A stretch of DNA of 64,000 nucleotides from Desulfobulbus alkaliphilus (GTDB taxonomy: Bacteria > Desulfobacterota > Desulfobulbia > Desulfobulbales > Desulfobulbaceae): contig NZ_JAFFQC010000016.1 in the NCBI RefSeq assembly GCF_016918545.1, positions 26,960 through 90,959 of the forward strand. The letters run 5' to 3'. The first letter of the stretch is position 1, and each line of letters opens with the position of its first letter. Below, piece after piece: positions 18,221 to 27,689 of the stretch. The notes below the pieces were generated by a model. The model was not told the origin of the DNA. It did no database searches and saw only the letters and a list, made by a program, of their open reading frames with translations. Position numbers and translations under genes: made by a program.

Positions 18221-18490
18221 TCAGCGGCCCACCGTGGCTATCTGGGTGAGAATGCCGGTGGTAAAGGTGACCAGCAGGTTGATGATCCAAGGGCCGAAGA
18301 TCAAAAGAGTAATAAAAACCGCGACAATTTTGGGGATAAAGGTCATTGTCTGCTCGTTGATCTGGGTGGCCGCCTGAAAGATGCTGATCACCAGGCCAAA
18401 AACCATGGCGGCAATGAGCATGGGGGCAGCAGTGAGCAGAATGGTTTCCACGGCTGTCCTACCGATATGAATGACGGTTTCGGGAGTCAT
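18221..18490 (-). CDS. fliQ: Flagellar export gate protein FliQ
   Basis: 89 residues, the standard size, with two membrane helices. Typical segments are ETILLTAAPMLIAAMVFGLV and ATQINEQTMTFIPKIVAVF. It forms the FliPQR pore with its neighbours. 21 nt after fliP. Confidence 0.96.
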   Translation of the reverse strand: MTPETVIHIGRTAVETILLTAAPMLIAAMVFGLVISIFQAATQINEQTMTFIPKIVAVFITLLIFGPWIINLLVTFTTGILTQIATVGR

Positions 18491-18511
18491 GGCAGGCCTC
18501 TCGATGAGGAA

Positions 18512-19252
18512 TTAACCGAAACTTTTCATCAGAGAACCGACCACCAACTGCCAGCCGTCCACCAGAACAAAAAGCAACAGTTTAAAGGGCAGGGAAATAA
18601 TGATGGGTGGCAACATCATCATGCCCATGGACATCAACACCGATGCCACCAGCATGTCAATGACCAGGAATGGGACATAGATCATGAACCCCATCTGAAA
18701 TGCGAGCTTCAATTCGGAGAGCATGAAGGCCGGGATGAGGATCATTGAAGAGATTTCATTTTTATCGGCTGGTTGCTCCTCCCGGGCGATTTCAATGAAC
18801 AGTTGCAGCTCTTCTTCCCGGACCTGGGAAAACATGAAGTCGCGCATGATCTCCACCGAGCGCTCAAAAGCCTCCTGCTGGGTGATTGATTCCTCCATAT
18901 AGGGCTGCAGGGCTTCCGTGTTGATCTCATTGAAGGTCGGGGCCATGATGAAAAATGTGAGGAAAAGAGCAAGTCCTAAAAGCACCTGATTGGGCGGCGT
19001 GTTCTGGGTGCCCATGGCCTGACGGACAAAACCAAGAACGATGATGATCCGGGTAAAGGCTGTGGTCATCAGCAGGATGGCCGGGGTTACCGAGAGAATG
19101 GTGAGGATGAAAAGCACCTGTAAAGCGGTGGATACTTCAGCGGGAGTCGTTGCCTCGCTGACTCCTAGGGAGACCGTGGGTAGATTGACGGCGGAGGCCA
19201 GACACGGAAATAACAAGAGTGCAAGGCCGACAAAAAAGGCTCCACGTTTCAT
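18512..19252 (-). CDS. fliP: Flagellar export gate protein FliP
   Basis: 246 residues with a cleavable signal peptide (MKRGAFFVGLALLLFPCLAS), then the family block TAFTRIIIVLGFVRQAMGTQ and the C-terminal PFLVIDMLVASVLMSMGMMM. The pentameric FliP ring is the core of the export pore. It overlaps fliO by 4 nt. Confidence 0.97.
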   Translation of the reverse strand: MKRGAFFVGLALLLFPCLASAVNLPTVSLGVSEATTPAEVSTALQVLFILTILSVTPAILLMTTAFTRIIIVLGFVRQAMGTQNTPPNQVLLGLALFLTFFIMAPTFNEINTEALQPYMEESITQQEAFERSVEIMRDFMFSQVREEELQLFIEIAREEQPADKNEISSMILIPAFMLSELKLAFQMGFMIYVPFLVIDMLVASVLMSMGMMMLPPIIISLPFKLLLFVLVDGWQLVVGSLMKSFG

Positions 19253-19620
19253 TGTGCTTCCTTGAGCAGGGTTTCGAACTCTGGGAGGGGCTCTTTTTCC
19301 GGAGAGAGTTCCGCAATGAGATGAATGTTTGAGGTGCCGACCCCCAAGAGAAATTCCCGCCCCCGAACCTCCACCAGGGCCAGGGAGGACCTGGGGTTCA
19401 ATGCGCGTATCTCCACAATCCGGATAACTCCACCGGTCGCCTTGGTGAAGAGCAAACGTTTGCGGGCCAGGCCGTAAATTGCAAGAATAAGGCCGACTAC
19501 CACCAGCAGCGCCCAGGCTGTCTGCAACAGGGCGGATCCCATAGAAAAAGTGTTCTTGTCATCGGCACAGGCTGTCGCCGGCAATAAGAGCAGGAGGCAG
19601 TACATGGGTATTCGCAACAT
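19249..19620 (-). CDS. fliO: Flagellar export apparatus protein FliO
   Basis: 123 residues from the ATG at 19620; a TTG nine bases earlier overlaps the fliN stop. Short N-terminal hydrophobic segment, one clear membrane helix (TAWALLVVVGLILAIYGLAR), then a small cytoplasmic domain with IRIVEIRALNPRSSLALVEV. FliO helps assemble FliP. It is poorly conserved; the call uses topology plus position between fliN and fliP. Confidence 0.88.
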   Translation of the reverse strand: MLRIPMYCLLLLLPATACADDKNTFSMGSALLQTAWALLVVVGLILAIYGLARKRLLFTKATGGVIRIVEIRALNPRSSLALVEVRGREFLLGVGTSNIHLIAELSPEKEPLPEFETLLKEAQ

Positions 19621-19625
19621 GATGC

Positions 19626-20006
19626 TCAACCCAGTTTTGCGACTCGATCGGCCTGACTGACGACTTCGGTCAGTTTGATGCCGAACTTGTCGCCAACCTT
19701 GACCGCTTCACCGCGGGCGATGAGACGGGCATTGACATACAGATCGAGGGGTTCCCCGGCAAGTTTGTCCAATTCGATCACATACCCTTCACCCATCTGC
19801 AGGAGGTCGCGGAGCAGAATCCGGGCCCGGCCAACCTCGACGGAAACCTGCAAGGGAACATCAAAAAGGAATTGCAGGTCCCGGGTGAGGTCGGTCTTGC
19901 CATTCCGTGCGGACATTGAAGGGGTGTTTTCTTTGAGCAGTTCAGCGGTTTCCTCGGGGTTGAGGGTATTGCGGCCCTGAGAAAGAGGCGAATCAGGTGC
20001 TGCCAT
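19626..20006 (-). CDS. fliN: Flagellar motor switch protein FliN
   Basis: 126 residues from the ATG at 20006, which has AGGAG six bases upstream and overlaps the end of fliM by 14 nt. The C-terminal SpoA domain is clear: DVPLQVSVEVGRARILLRDL, then LAGEPLDLYVNARLIARGEA. It forms most of the C ring and binds FliH. Confidence 0.95.
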   Translation of the reverse strand: MAAPDSPLSQGRNTLNPEETAELLKENTPSMSARNGKTDLTRDLQFLFDVPLQVSVEVGRARILLRDLLQMGEGYVIELDKLAGEPLDLYVNARLIARGEAVKVGDKFGIKLTEVVSQADRVAKLG

Positions 20007-21021
20007 GAATCTCTCCTGTTGTGCTGCTGTGGCATCGGGTGATATGGATGGCTTTTTTCCCGTTTCGCTCTCCTGGAATTGCGGCAAAAAGCGGGTGATC
20101 CTCAATCATGATGGTCAACGGTTGTTCAGGGTTATAGTGCAGGTCTATGATGTCTCCGGTTTTTAATGCAAGGATCGTTCCAATAGTCATGTTGATTAGT
20201 CCGGAGCGGGCAGTGACCGTGCTTTCCATTTGCAACGATTCGCGGGCAAAATACTCCGACCAGCCATGGCTGGCAGCCTGAGCGATATTGACCAGAGCTT
20301 TGAACTGTTCTTTTAACGGTTCAAGAGTCAGGTAAGGAATGATGCAGCGCATCCGACCACAGGGTTCGCCACCGTTTTTTATCGTGAAGCCGGTGACGAA
20401 AACCTCGGTTTCAGGTTCAACGATACTGACCAGGCGAAAATTGTTTTCCACCTTGGTGAGATGGATCTGTAGATCGATGATGGGTCGCATCGCTTTACCC
20501 AAGTCAACACAGATACTTGCCATGGTTCCTTTAAGAATGGCCATTTCAATGGTGGTGAGATTGCGATCCAAAGCGAGGGATTCGCTGGTCTGGGAGGAGC
20601 CGAGCATTATTTCCAGCAAAGAGAAAGCCAGAAGCGTATCAAAATGAAACAGGCAGCCATTTTTCAAGGGAATTAAGTTGTAAATGCCGACAGCTCCCTG
20701 GTTGTTGATATCCTGCAGGCTGCCTTGAAAATTGGTGGTGGTGATATCATCACGTTCCACCGTGAAGGTACGTTGCAGGGAGTTGGTCAGGCCGGTGGCG
20801 AAATGGCGCGCGAAACTGTCAAAGACAATGTCGAGGTTGGGGATTCGTAATTCTCCGCTGCCGTGGGTGCGTTCATAAGTGTGAAAGAGATCAATATGTT
20901 GGGAGCGTACCACGCGCCCAGGGCGGGACGCGTTTTCTTCCTCCGATTCAAGCGCCATGTCGCCCGTTTTGATTGCCGCAAGCAGCTCAGCGATTTCCTC
21001 TTTTGTCAGTATCGGTTCCAT
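19993..21021 (-). CDS. fliM: Flagellar motor switch protein FliM
   Basis: 342 residues from the ATG 4 nt after fliL. The N-terminal EPILTKEEIAELLAAI is the CheY-binding peptide region. The middle domain (HATGLTNSLQ-like, GSSQTSESLALDRNLTTIEM) and the C-terminal SpoA-like region (ALKTGDIIDLHYNPEQPLTI) follow. It receives CheY-P and switches rotation; the CheY at 39960-40331 is the likely partner. Confidence 0.96.
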   Translation of the reverse strand: MEPILTKEEIAELLAAIKTGDMALESEEENASRPGRVVRSQHIDLFHTYERTHGSGELRIPNLDIVFDSFARHFATGLTNSLQRTFTVERDDITTTNFQGSLQDINNQGAVGIYNLIPLKNGCLFHFDTLLAFSLLEIMLGSSQTSESLALDRNLTTIEMAILKGTMASICVDLGKAMRPIIDLQIHLTKVENNFRLVSIVEPETEVFVTGFTIKNGGEPCGRMRCIIPYLTLEPLKEQFKALVNIAQAASHGWSEYFARESLQMESTVTARSGLINMTIGTILALKTGDIIDLHYNPEQPLTIMIEDHPLFAAIPGERNGKKAIHITRCHSSTTGEIHGST

Positions 21022-21025
21022 GCTG

Positions 21026-21517
21026 TCACTGGACGACGAAATCGGTGAGATACACGTTGTCAACCCTGCCGGTGACAAGGAAAGAATTGATTTTGGCCTT
21101 GACCTCGGCCTTGACCTGATTTTTCCCTTGAATGTCCTGTAGCTCCTCAAAGGTTTTATTACCGATCAGGAGAAGGATGGCGTCCCGAATCTGCGGCATT
21201 CTCCTGTTCACTTCATCCACGGTGCTTTGCCGATCGAGTTCGAGGACCATGGCGGCCTTGACGTAATGGGGTGTATCCACCCCAATGATATTGACGATGA
21301 ACTCTCTGACTTCCACCATGGGACCGATGTGGGCCTGACTCGGAGGAGGGCTGATTAATGAAGCCGCCTTGCTGGGATCGATATCCTGCGCTTTTTTCAT
21401 CACCAGGAAGTAATAGGCAGCACCTCCGGCGCCAAGGAGGAAAACAGCCATTGCGACGAGTAGCATCAGCTTTTTTTTACCGCCTTTACTGTCTTGTTTT
21501 TTTTCTTTCTCTGCCAT
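21026..21517 (-). CDS. fliL: Flagellar basal body-associated protein FliL
   Basis: 163 residues. A basic cytoplasmic N-terminus is followed by one membrane helix (LMLLVAMAVFLLGAGGAAYY) and a periplasmic domain with MVEVREFIVNIIGVDTPHYV. It ends TGRVDNVYLTDFVVQ, the usual FliL end. FliL surrounds the stator units. It is co-transcribed with motAB and fliM. Confidence 0.94.
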   Translation of the reverse strand: MAEKEKKQDSKGGKKKLMLLVAMAVFLLGAGGAAYYFLVMKKAQDIDPSKAASLISPPPSQAHIGPMVEVREFIVNIIGVDTPHYVKAAMVLELDRQSTVDEVNRRMPQIRDAILLLIGNKTFEELQDIQGKNQVKAEVKAKINSFLVTGRVDNVYLTDFVVQ

Positions 21518-21550
21518 AAGGTCGTTTCCTTGCCAACGATGGCCGGCGGG

Positions 21551-22300
21551 CTAGAAGGGGATGGGGGTGGAAGGTGTGCCTTCCTGGGCGATGGAACGAT
21601 CACTGCGCAGGATAAAGTCGACCCGTCTGTTCAATGCTCGGCCTTCCGCGGTGGTGTTGGCGGCGATTGGTCTGAAGTCACCATACCCGGCAGCGGACAT
21701 GCGGTCCTGGGGGAAAAGATCACCCCGGTGATAAAATGCCATGACCGCCACCGCTCGATCCACCGAAAGGTCCCAGTTGGTTCTGGGGCCGGCGATCATG
21801 GGTATGTTGTCGGAATGCCCTTCAATGCGTTTGGACATCGGCAGGGGTCTGACTATGGAGGCCACCTTGCGCAGAATGGGGTAGGAAGAGGGCTTGAGGG
21901 TGGCTGATCCCACATCAAAGAGAACGGATTCGTTGATTCGGAGGATGATCGAATCGTTATCCTTCTGGAGAACCTCAACCTGGTGGTCGATGCGGACTGT
22001 CTGCAGATCGGTCTTGATGCGGCGCAGATGCTGGATTGATGTCTCCATGGGAATGGGGGTAAACTGAGTCCGTGGCGGCGAGGGAATGATCGGAATGGAA
22101 AATTGTACCGGCTCCTGAATCGACCGCCAGCCAAAGGCGTCTCTGAGTGAGGTTTTTGCCTGGAGAAATTTGATGGGATCCAAATTGGCCATACTGAGGA
22201 GAAGAACGAAAAACACAAGCAGCAAGGTGACCATGTCACTGTAGGTCAATATCCAGATGGGCAGTCCTGGGGGGCATTGTTTTTGTTTTTCTCTCGCCAT
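21551..22300 (-). CDS. motB: Flagellar stator protein MotB
   Basis: 249 residues. The short N-terminus leads into the membrane helix ILTYSDMVTLLLVFFVLLLS, whose Asp (residue 22) is the ion-binding residue. The C-terminal OmpA-like peptidoglycan-binding domain has RIEGHSDNIPMIAGPRTNWD and SVDRAVAVMAFY. Proton versus sodium use cannot be decided here. 14 nt after motA. Confidence 0.96.
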   Translation of the reverse strand: MAREKQKQCPPGLPIWILTYSDMVTLLLVFFVLLLSMANLDPIKFLQAKTSLRDAFGWRSIQEPVQFSIPIIPSPPRTQFTPIPMETSIQHLRRIKTDLQTVRIDHQVEVLQKDNDSIILRINESVLFDVGSATLKPSSYPILRKVASIVRPLPMSKRIEGHSDNIPMIAGPRTNWDLSVDRAVAVMAFYHRGDLFPQDRMSAAGYGDFRPIAANTTAEGRALNRRVDFILRSDRSIAQEGTPSTPIPF

Positions 22301-22314
22301 TGTTGTGCTCGCAG

Positions 22315-23082
22315 CTATTGTTTGAAAATCGATTCCCGTTTTTTCGGGGCGATGTACGCATGCAGTTTCTGTTCCATGATTCGAGGGTTCTCTCCGGAAA
22401 GAATGGACTCCATACCTTCAGTTATGACTGTTTTCTGGAGGATTTCGGTTTTCGAGCGTGTCCGCAATTTGCCGGCCATGGGAATGAACAGGATGTTGGC
22501 AAGCACCGAACCGTAAAAGGTGGTCAACAGGGCAATGGACATGGCCGGGCCGATGGCGGTCGGATCATCCAGGTTGACCAGCATCTGTACCAGGCCGATC
22601 AATGTGCCGACCATGCCCATGGCCGGAGCGATTACGCCCATGGTGTTGAGGATTTCCGCACCGTTGGCGTGGCGAGCGGCGATATTGTCAATCTCGGTCT
22701 GGAGCATAGCCTTGAGTTCCGAGGGTTCCTGGCCGTCTACCGCCATCTGCAGGGCCTTGACCATGAACTCGTCCTCAATGGAGTCAATGGAGCCCTGGAG
22801 GGAAAGGATGCCTCCTTTGCGAGCCTTGTTGGCGAACTCCATCATCTGCGCGATCAGTTTATTGGTGTCGGTCTCCTTGATGAGGACAGTTTTTTTAAAA
22901 ACAGCCATGGTACCGACAACATCGGAGAGGGGAAAATTGATCAGGGTGACCCCTGCAGTGCCCCCAAAGACAATGGCCATGGCAGCCGGATTTATGAATA
23001 TACTCATGGGACCGCCCATGAGGATCGCCCAAATCATCAGGGTAAAGGCAACAACGATACCGATTATGGTTGCAATATCCAC
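22315..23082 (-). CDS. motA: Flagellar stator protein MotA
   Basis: 255 residues with four membrane helices and the MotA/ExbB fold. Conserved segments are AMAIVFGGTAGVTLINFPLS, APAMGMVGTLIGLVQMLVNL and SIALLTTFYGSVLANILFIP. It leads the unit motA-motB-fliL-M-N-O-P-Q-R. A perfect sigma-54 promoter lies about 250 nt upstream, so stator and switch genes appear to be a sigma-54 class here. Confidence 0.96.
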   Translation of the reverse strand: MDIATIIGIVVAFTLMIWAILMGGPMSIFINPAAMAIVFGGTAGVTLINFPLSDVVGTMAVFKKTVLIKETDTNKLIAQMMEFANKARKGGILSLQGSIDSIEDEFMVKALQMAVDGQEPSELKAMLQTEIDNIAARHANGAEILNTMGVIAPAMGMVGTLIGLVQMLVNLDDPTAIGPAMSIALLTTFYGSVLANILFIPMAGKLRTRSKTEILQKTVITEGMESILSGENPRIMEQKLHAYIAPKKRESIFKQ

Positions 23083-23334
23083 TTGTCTTTTTCTCAGAGA
23101 ACGTATGGTTACATGGTGGTGTCGATGCAGCCGTGGGACAAAAATCCGGATTGAGACTGATCGGTACCGGCCAGATTGATAGTGTCAGGAATGGGTCGGT
23201 CGGGTTTCAGGTTAATTATTCGGTGACGATACTACAATACCGTGGACAGAACCATGTCTGCATATTGTATTGGTCACGTATTTTTAGCGGATATTTTTAT
23301 AAAGTGTACCGAAAAATAATGGCAAAGGCAAGTT

Positions 23335-23350
23335 TGCAAGCATGGTGCCA
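23335..23350 (-). promoter_or_regulatory. Sigma-54 promoter for motA-motB-fliL-fliMNOPQR
   Basis: Minus strand TGGCAC, 5 nt, TTGC followed by A: an exact match to the sigma-54 -24/-12 consensus with correct spacing. Predicted start near 23324, giving a leader of about 240 nt to motA, long enough for post-transcriptional control. The receiver-less activator at 43594-44664 is a candidate to act here. Confidence 0.75.
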
Positions 23351-23703
23351 AATGCTTTGGCTTGTTGCGAGGGGAGCTTTTGAGGAGGGAAGTCTTTTCT
23401 GGAGCGAGCAAATGTCTATCCGCAAACGAGGTCATTTGTTATCCTTCGAGGAGTACCGGCGACTTTATTCCTCAAAAGATTAAGCTTGACGGCGGGTGGA
23501 CACAAGCATTCGATTTCATTGGCCGGACCTGGAATACATGATCAGCGCTTTTTTTGCGAGGTGGCAGGGTATCGGATAGAGGCAAGCTTGTCTCCGTACG
23601 CCTGCTTGGTGAGAGATAAGGTGCTGATATACGGCTACAAGGCTGGCGACGAGGACGTCTTGTGAAGGGACGGAGGCCGCTCTGATACACAGGGCAGCCT
23701 CTT

Positions 23704-23828
23704 CCTGGATCCGTGATCGGACGCCCCGAAGGCGGCTGGTGAAGGTTATTGTTAAGGATGCTGCTTCATTTATAAGCTGATTACACAAGATATATCCGAA
23801 GCAAGAGTCCAGTCGTCACGGGTTCAGG
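23704..23828 (-). repeat. Dispersed palindromic repeat, short form, copy R4
   Basis: Plus strand starts CCTGGATCCGTGATCGGACG and ends CGTCACGGGTTCAGG, 125 bp. The minus strand keeps CGCC-TTCG-GGGCG with one base lost from the stem. It lies 23 nt after the flgE stop and upstream of the motA promoter. Confidence 0.85.
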
Positions 23829-23851
23829 TCTTGTCAATGATTTGACTTGTC

Positions 23852-25153
23852 TTACCGTTTCAAGTTGATCAGTTCGCCCAGCATCTCATCCACTGTGGTG
23901 ATAATTTTTGAGTTGGCCTGGAAACCGCGCTGGGTGGAGATCATTTTGACAAATTCCTGTCCCATGTCAACATTGGACTGTTCCAGGGAGTTGGTGAAAA
24001 TTTTACCCAATTCCGGACCCGGTAGGCCGACGCGGATGGCACCGACTTCGGCCGGGGCTATGTACTGGTTGGCACCGGCCAGTTGCAGGCCACCGGGATT
24101 CTGGAATTTGGCCATCACCAACTGGGCCATGTTGACTTGGCGACCGTTGGAATAGGAGGCGACCACAATGCCTTCGTTGTTGATCGCCACATTGATCAAG
24201 TCACCGGCAGCGAAGCCGTCCTGTTTATGGCCAAGGACGGTTGAATTGCTGTCGTACTGGGTAGTGTCAAAAGTGAGATTGATGACCTGAGGAGCGGCCC
24301 CGTTGGGCCAGTTGGCTCCGGGGTCGCCGGGATCGGGCAAATTGATGGCTACGGTGAAATCATCAGGTAAACCATCTCCATCCCCATCCACCCGATTACC
24401 TTTTTCATCAAAAACGAGGAGTTCCGGGATTGCCTGGAAGGTGGCTGGGTCGTTGTTGATGGTGTACCCCGAAGCCCAGGTATTATTGGCATCGTCGACA
24501 TGTCGCCAGTAGACGGTAACCAGGTGGGATTGCCCCAGGGAGTCGAAAATCTGGGCCGAGGCGGAATAGCTGTAGGTGGCGCGATCTGCGGGATCTATGT
24601 CACCTGCTCCCCCACCTAATTCCACTGATTTTTCGTCGAGGTTGGACGTGAAGGACAGTTCGGTGGTGGCGCTGGCTTCGAGCAGGCCGACATTTGCCAC
24701 CTGGATATCATTGGGGTCGGCAGGGAGCAGTTCGTCATTATTGATAAAATCGAATTGCTTTCCTTGAACCCTGAGGCCTTCCGGGTTGATCAGGAAGCCA
24801 TCCTCATCGAAACGGAAGGCTCCGGCCCGGCTGTAATAGGTGATATCGCTTCCCGGTTCCTTGAGGATAAAAAACCCCGGTCCCTCGATGGCCACATCCG
24901 TCCCGGAGGAGGTGGTTTCAAAGGTACCCTGGCTGAAGATGTTGTCAACTGTTGACAGGCCGACACCGCGCCCCACTTGTGATGAGCCGCCGGAACCGGT
25001 GATATTGCTGGAGAGCAGGTCGGAAAAGACGGTGCGCGCCCCTTTAAACCCGATGGTATTGGTGTTGGCCAGATTGTTGCCGATGACGCTCATGGCCTGG
25101 GAATTGGTGTTGAGTCCGCTGACTCCGCTGTACATCGCGCTCTGGATGCTCAT
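23852..25153 (-). CDS. flgE: Flagellar hook protein FlgE
   Basis: 433 residues from the ATG at 25153, six bases after AGGAGG. N-terminal MSIQSAMYSGVSGLNTNSQA and GNNLANTNTIGFKGARTVFS are the hook/rod signature. The C-terminus ends in the axial helix (EFVKMISTQRGFQANSKIIT). The middle is the variable hook surface, with an Asp-rich loop (DEKGNRVDGDGDGLPDDF) that could bind calcium. Length control is by FliK and capping by FlgD, both encoded just upstream. Confidence 0.96.
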   Translation of the reverse strand: MSIQSAMYSGVSGLNTNSQAMSVIGNNLANTNTIGFKGARTVFSDLLSSNITGSGGSSQVGRGVGLSTVDNIFSQGTFETTSSGTDVAIEGPGFFILKEPGSDITYYSRAGAFRFDEDGFLINPEGLRVQGKQFDFINNDELLPADPNDIQVANVGLLEASATTELSFTSNLDEKSVELGGGAGDIDPADRATYSYSASAQIFDSLGQSHLVTVYWRHVDDANNTWASGYTINNDPATFQAIPELLVFDEKGNRVDGDGDGLPDDFTVAINLPDPGDPGANWPNGAAPQVINLTFDTTQYDSNSTVLGHKQDGFAAGDLINVAINNEGIVVASYSNGRQVNMAQLVMAKFQNPGGLQLAGANQYIAPAEVGAIRVGLPGPELGKIFTNSLEQSNVDMGQEFVKMISTQRGFQANSKIITTVDEMLGELINLKR

Positions 25154-25224
25154 ACACAACCTCCTGCGTGGTTAAACTGTGGATAATTGATGAAAAATTT
25201 GGAGAAGGATCGTGGCGTTCCGGC

Positions 25225-26049
25225 TCAATCAGCCGGTAGTTCGGTCCAGTTCTCCTCAATTATCCCCGCGCCGTCCGTTGCTGCAGAGATGAATTCTTCA
25301 AGGGTGCTGCTAGCCGCCGCGGGATCCTGTACGGAAGCTGTGGGTGGTGGCTGTTGTTGCCGGTCCGCAATAGTCGCCGCTTCATGTTCGCCCTTGTCGT
25401 AGGCACCGTGGATGGCGGGGATTCTGTATTCACCGGCGACGGTGACAATGAGGGGTTCAGTGCCGCTCAGATCAACCCCGGTGACTTCCGCACGCACTAA
25501 CGGTGCAACAGCAACCGATGAACCGTCACCAGCGCTTTTAGCATTGATGACAATGGAATAGGTGCCGGCTTCTAGTTGGTTGCCGGCACTGTCCCGTCCG
25601 TTCCACGAAAGAAAATGATTTCCCTTGTCGGTATCGGTGGCGTTGATGGTGGCCACGGTCTGGCCGAGGCCGTTGCGGATCTGCAGAGTGATCTCCGAGG
25701 CGATTCCGTCCACTTTATACCCAACCCGCGCTTCATTGCCGTCAAAGGAGAAGGACGAACCTTCGACCACCACTTCCTTGCCGATCAGGGAAAGGGCGGA
25801 TAGACGTTCGGAGTTGTTTTGTGCCTCGGCCAGCTTATCCATGGTGCTGTTGAGATTGAAAAGCTGCTCCAGTTGGCTGTATTGGGCTAATTGCGCGGTG
25901 AACTCCGTGGCGTCGGCAGGGTTGAGAGGATTCTGATTCTGCATTTGTGCCACCAGCAGGGTCAGGAACTGTTCCTGACCAAGGGTATTGTTCTTGGTGG
26001 ACGTGGGTGCGGGTGAGGCGGAGTTGAGGCCGGCTACGTTGGTCACCAT
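25225..26049 (-). CDS. flgD: Hook cap protein FlgD
   Basis: 274 residues from the ATG with GGGAG eight bases upstream; a TTG 21 nt earlier overlaps fliK. The N-terminal FlgD signature is LGQEQFLTLLVAQMQNQNPL. The middle carries the Ig/Tudor-like hook-cap domains (WNGRDSAGNQLEAGTYSIVI). A C-terminal tail of about 60 residues rich in Gln, Pro and Ala goes beyond the usual FlgD end and is unexplained. Confidence 0.93.
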   Translation of the reverse strand: MVTNVAGLNSASPAPTSTKNNTLGQEQFLTLLVAQMQNQNPLNPADATEFTAQLAQYSQLEQLFNLNSTMDKLAEAQNNSERLSALSLIGKEVVVEGSSFSFDGNEARVGYKVDGIASEITLQIRNGLGQTVATINATDTDKGNHFLSWNGRDSAGNQLEAGTYSIVINAKSAGDGSSVAVAPLVRAEVTGVDLSGTEPLIVTVAGEYRIPAIHGAYDKGEHEAATIADRQQQPPPTASVQDPAAASSTLEEFISAATDGAGIIEENWTELPAD

Positions 26050-26066
26050 GGGCATTTCTCCCGTCG

Positions 26067-27686
26067 TCAAGCGTGGACGCTGATGTTACCCGTTGTTCCG
26101 GGCGGCTGGTCGCCGGCTGACTCGGATTCCAGGACAGGGGTCGAAGGGGTGAAGCTGTTGCGCGGGAAACGGCCCGCCTGCTGCTGTTGGGGATGGTTCT
26201 CCTGAAACGGCCGTCCATTGGTGTTGTCTTCGGCGGCAAGGGTCACCTCTATCTGTTGCAAATGCAACCCCTGCTGCTCCAGGGCTTCACGCAACCGGGG
26301 CAGATGACGGTCGATCATTTCCTGAGCCTGGGGGTTCTGAACGGTGATATGGGCCTTGATGTTCTCCTGCTCCACTTTGATTTCCATACGCAGCGCGCCC
26401 AGTTCACGTGGATGGATCTGGAGGTTGATCGATCCGGAATCCAACCGCCGGTTTGCCGAGAAATGGGCAATGAGCTGATCGATCACCGTGCCCTCGGGGA
26501 CCATGATGCCGGAGGGGAGCCGGAGCATGCCCAGTTCGCTCTGGGGACTGGTTGTGACCGGTGGGGTGGTCATCGTAACATGGGGGAACAAAAGCGGTTC
26601 GCTCTCTCCTCCGGTCATTGCCAGGGGGGACGATGCGGTGCGGATGTCAGAATGACCCTGCTGGACCGATCTTGACGGATCGGATCCTTTGTGTTGATTA
26701 CTGGTGTTTTCCTGCTGTTGACCGTTTTTTGAATCACTCTCACCCTGCGGAACCCTGTTGGGCAGGTTGGCGTGGATATAATGGGCTCTGGTGTCCTGAG
26801 GCGAGCCATGAGTTTCGATAACAGGCCTGTTGCCGCTTGCCGAAGGAGAAGGCATTTCCTCTGTCTGGTTGAATTGGCGGACGATGATGGTTCTACCGCC
26901 GTTGTCCCGCATGACAGCAGCTTCGCCCGGATGTTCCTTGAATCGGTCGCCGTGACCGACTCCTCGCTCCATAGCCTGTCCTGATCGATGTCCGTTGCCC
27001 GTGTTGTCGAATACCGCCAGCGGCGGTATGCCACCATCATGGCTGACGTTTCGTCCAGAGGCGTTGGTCACCGAGCTTGCAGGAATGTTTGTCAGCTGCG
27101 GTCCGGCCTCGACGTTAGCATCCTTGGGCATTGAACCCCTGGTTCCGGAAGATGCCTCTTTCAGGGTATGGGGGAGCCCTCCGGCAGATTTGGATGCCGC
27201 GGGAATCTCCCTGGCGGATCTTTGCTGTACCACGGTATCGCTATCAGCTAGATGGTTCAGTCCTCTGGCGGAATCTGCTATTGCCGAAATCTCCCTGGCA
27301 GATCTTTGCGGTGGCAGATGTTCACCTTTGTCAGATAAAAGGACATTGGTGAACACGACGGCGGGAGTGGCTGCACTCATTGCTTGCGGCAACGAGGAGA
27401 CCTCCTCCCCCGGAGCTGGCGGATAAGGATAACCAAGCTGGCTGAATGGGAATGCCTCGTTATGGGCATCATGTCCCTCCTTGGCGGGGAGGGCGGCGAA
27501 CAGTGCCATGAGATCGTCTCGCGAGGCTTTTTTCGCGGCGATATGCGGGGATATATCGGCCTGTTTATGGGCGGCAGAGATGAGATGGTCAGCAAAAAGG
27601 CCCTTTGCTCCGGCTTTGCTGGCCGGTTTTCCATCTGGTGGCCCACCGGAAAGCATTTCAGCGGATATAAAAGGAGAAAAATGCAT
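26067..27686 (-). CDS. fliK: Hook-length control protein FliK
   Basis: 539 residues. A long low-complexity region (His/Ser/Gly/Gln-rich, with two similar QRSAREI segments) acts as the ruler. The C-terminal Flg_hook domain contains SINLQIHPRELGALRMEIKV and EMIDRHLPRLREALEQQGLH. FliK measures hook length and triggers the FlhB switch. It overlaps none of its neighbours: 17 nt to flgD, 3 nt from the MotE-like gene. Confidence 0.93.
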   Translation of the reverse strand: MHFSPFISAEMLSGGPPDGKPASKAGAKGLFADHLISAAHKQADISPHIAAKKASRDDLMALFAALPAKEGHDAHNEAFPFSQLGYPYPPAPGEEVSSLPQAMSAATPAVVFTNVLLSDKGEHLPPQRSAREISAIADSARGLNHLADSDTVVQQRSAREIPAASKSAGGLPHTLKEASSGTRGSMPKDANVEAGPQLTNIPASSVTNASGRNVSHDGGIPPLAVFDNTGNGHRSGQAMERGVGHGDRFKEHPGEAAVMRDNGGRTIIVRQFNQTEEMPSPSASGNRPVIETHGSPQDTRAHYIHANLPNRVPQGESDSKNGQQQENTSNQHKGSDPSRSVQQGHSDIRTASSPLAMTGGESEPLLFPHVTMTTPPVTTSPQSELGMLRLPSGIMVPEGTVIDQLIAHFSANRRLDSGSINLQIHPRELGALRMEIKVEQENIKAHITVQNPQAQEMIDRHLPRLREALEQQGLHLQQIEVTLAAEDNTNGRPFQENHPQQQQAGRFPRNSFTPSTPVLESESAGDQPPGTTGNISVHA

Positions 27687-27689
27687 GGG

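Larger units (their letters stand above)
23083..23851. other. Long gap between flgE and motA
   Basis: 769 bases, the widest gap in the flagellar island. It holds a perfect sigma-54 promoter for motA (23335-23350) and repeat copy R4 (23704-23828). A plus-strand reading frame of 54 codons (23319-23483) covers the promoter and is probably not a gene. The part at 23485-23700 shows nothing recognised. Confidence 0.6.

Noticed and set aside
23319..23483. 54-codon plus-strand frame between flgE and motA
   Set aside because: It covers the exact sigma-54 promoter of motA, has no ribosome site at its start and no recognised sequence. A 23-codon version from 23412 has GGAG upstream but nothing else in its favour.
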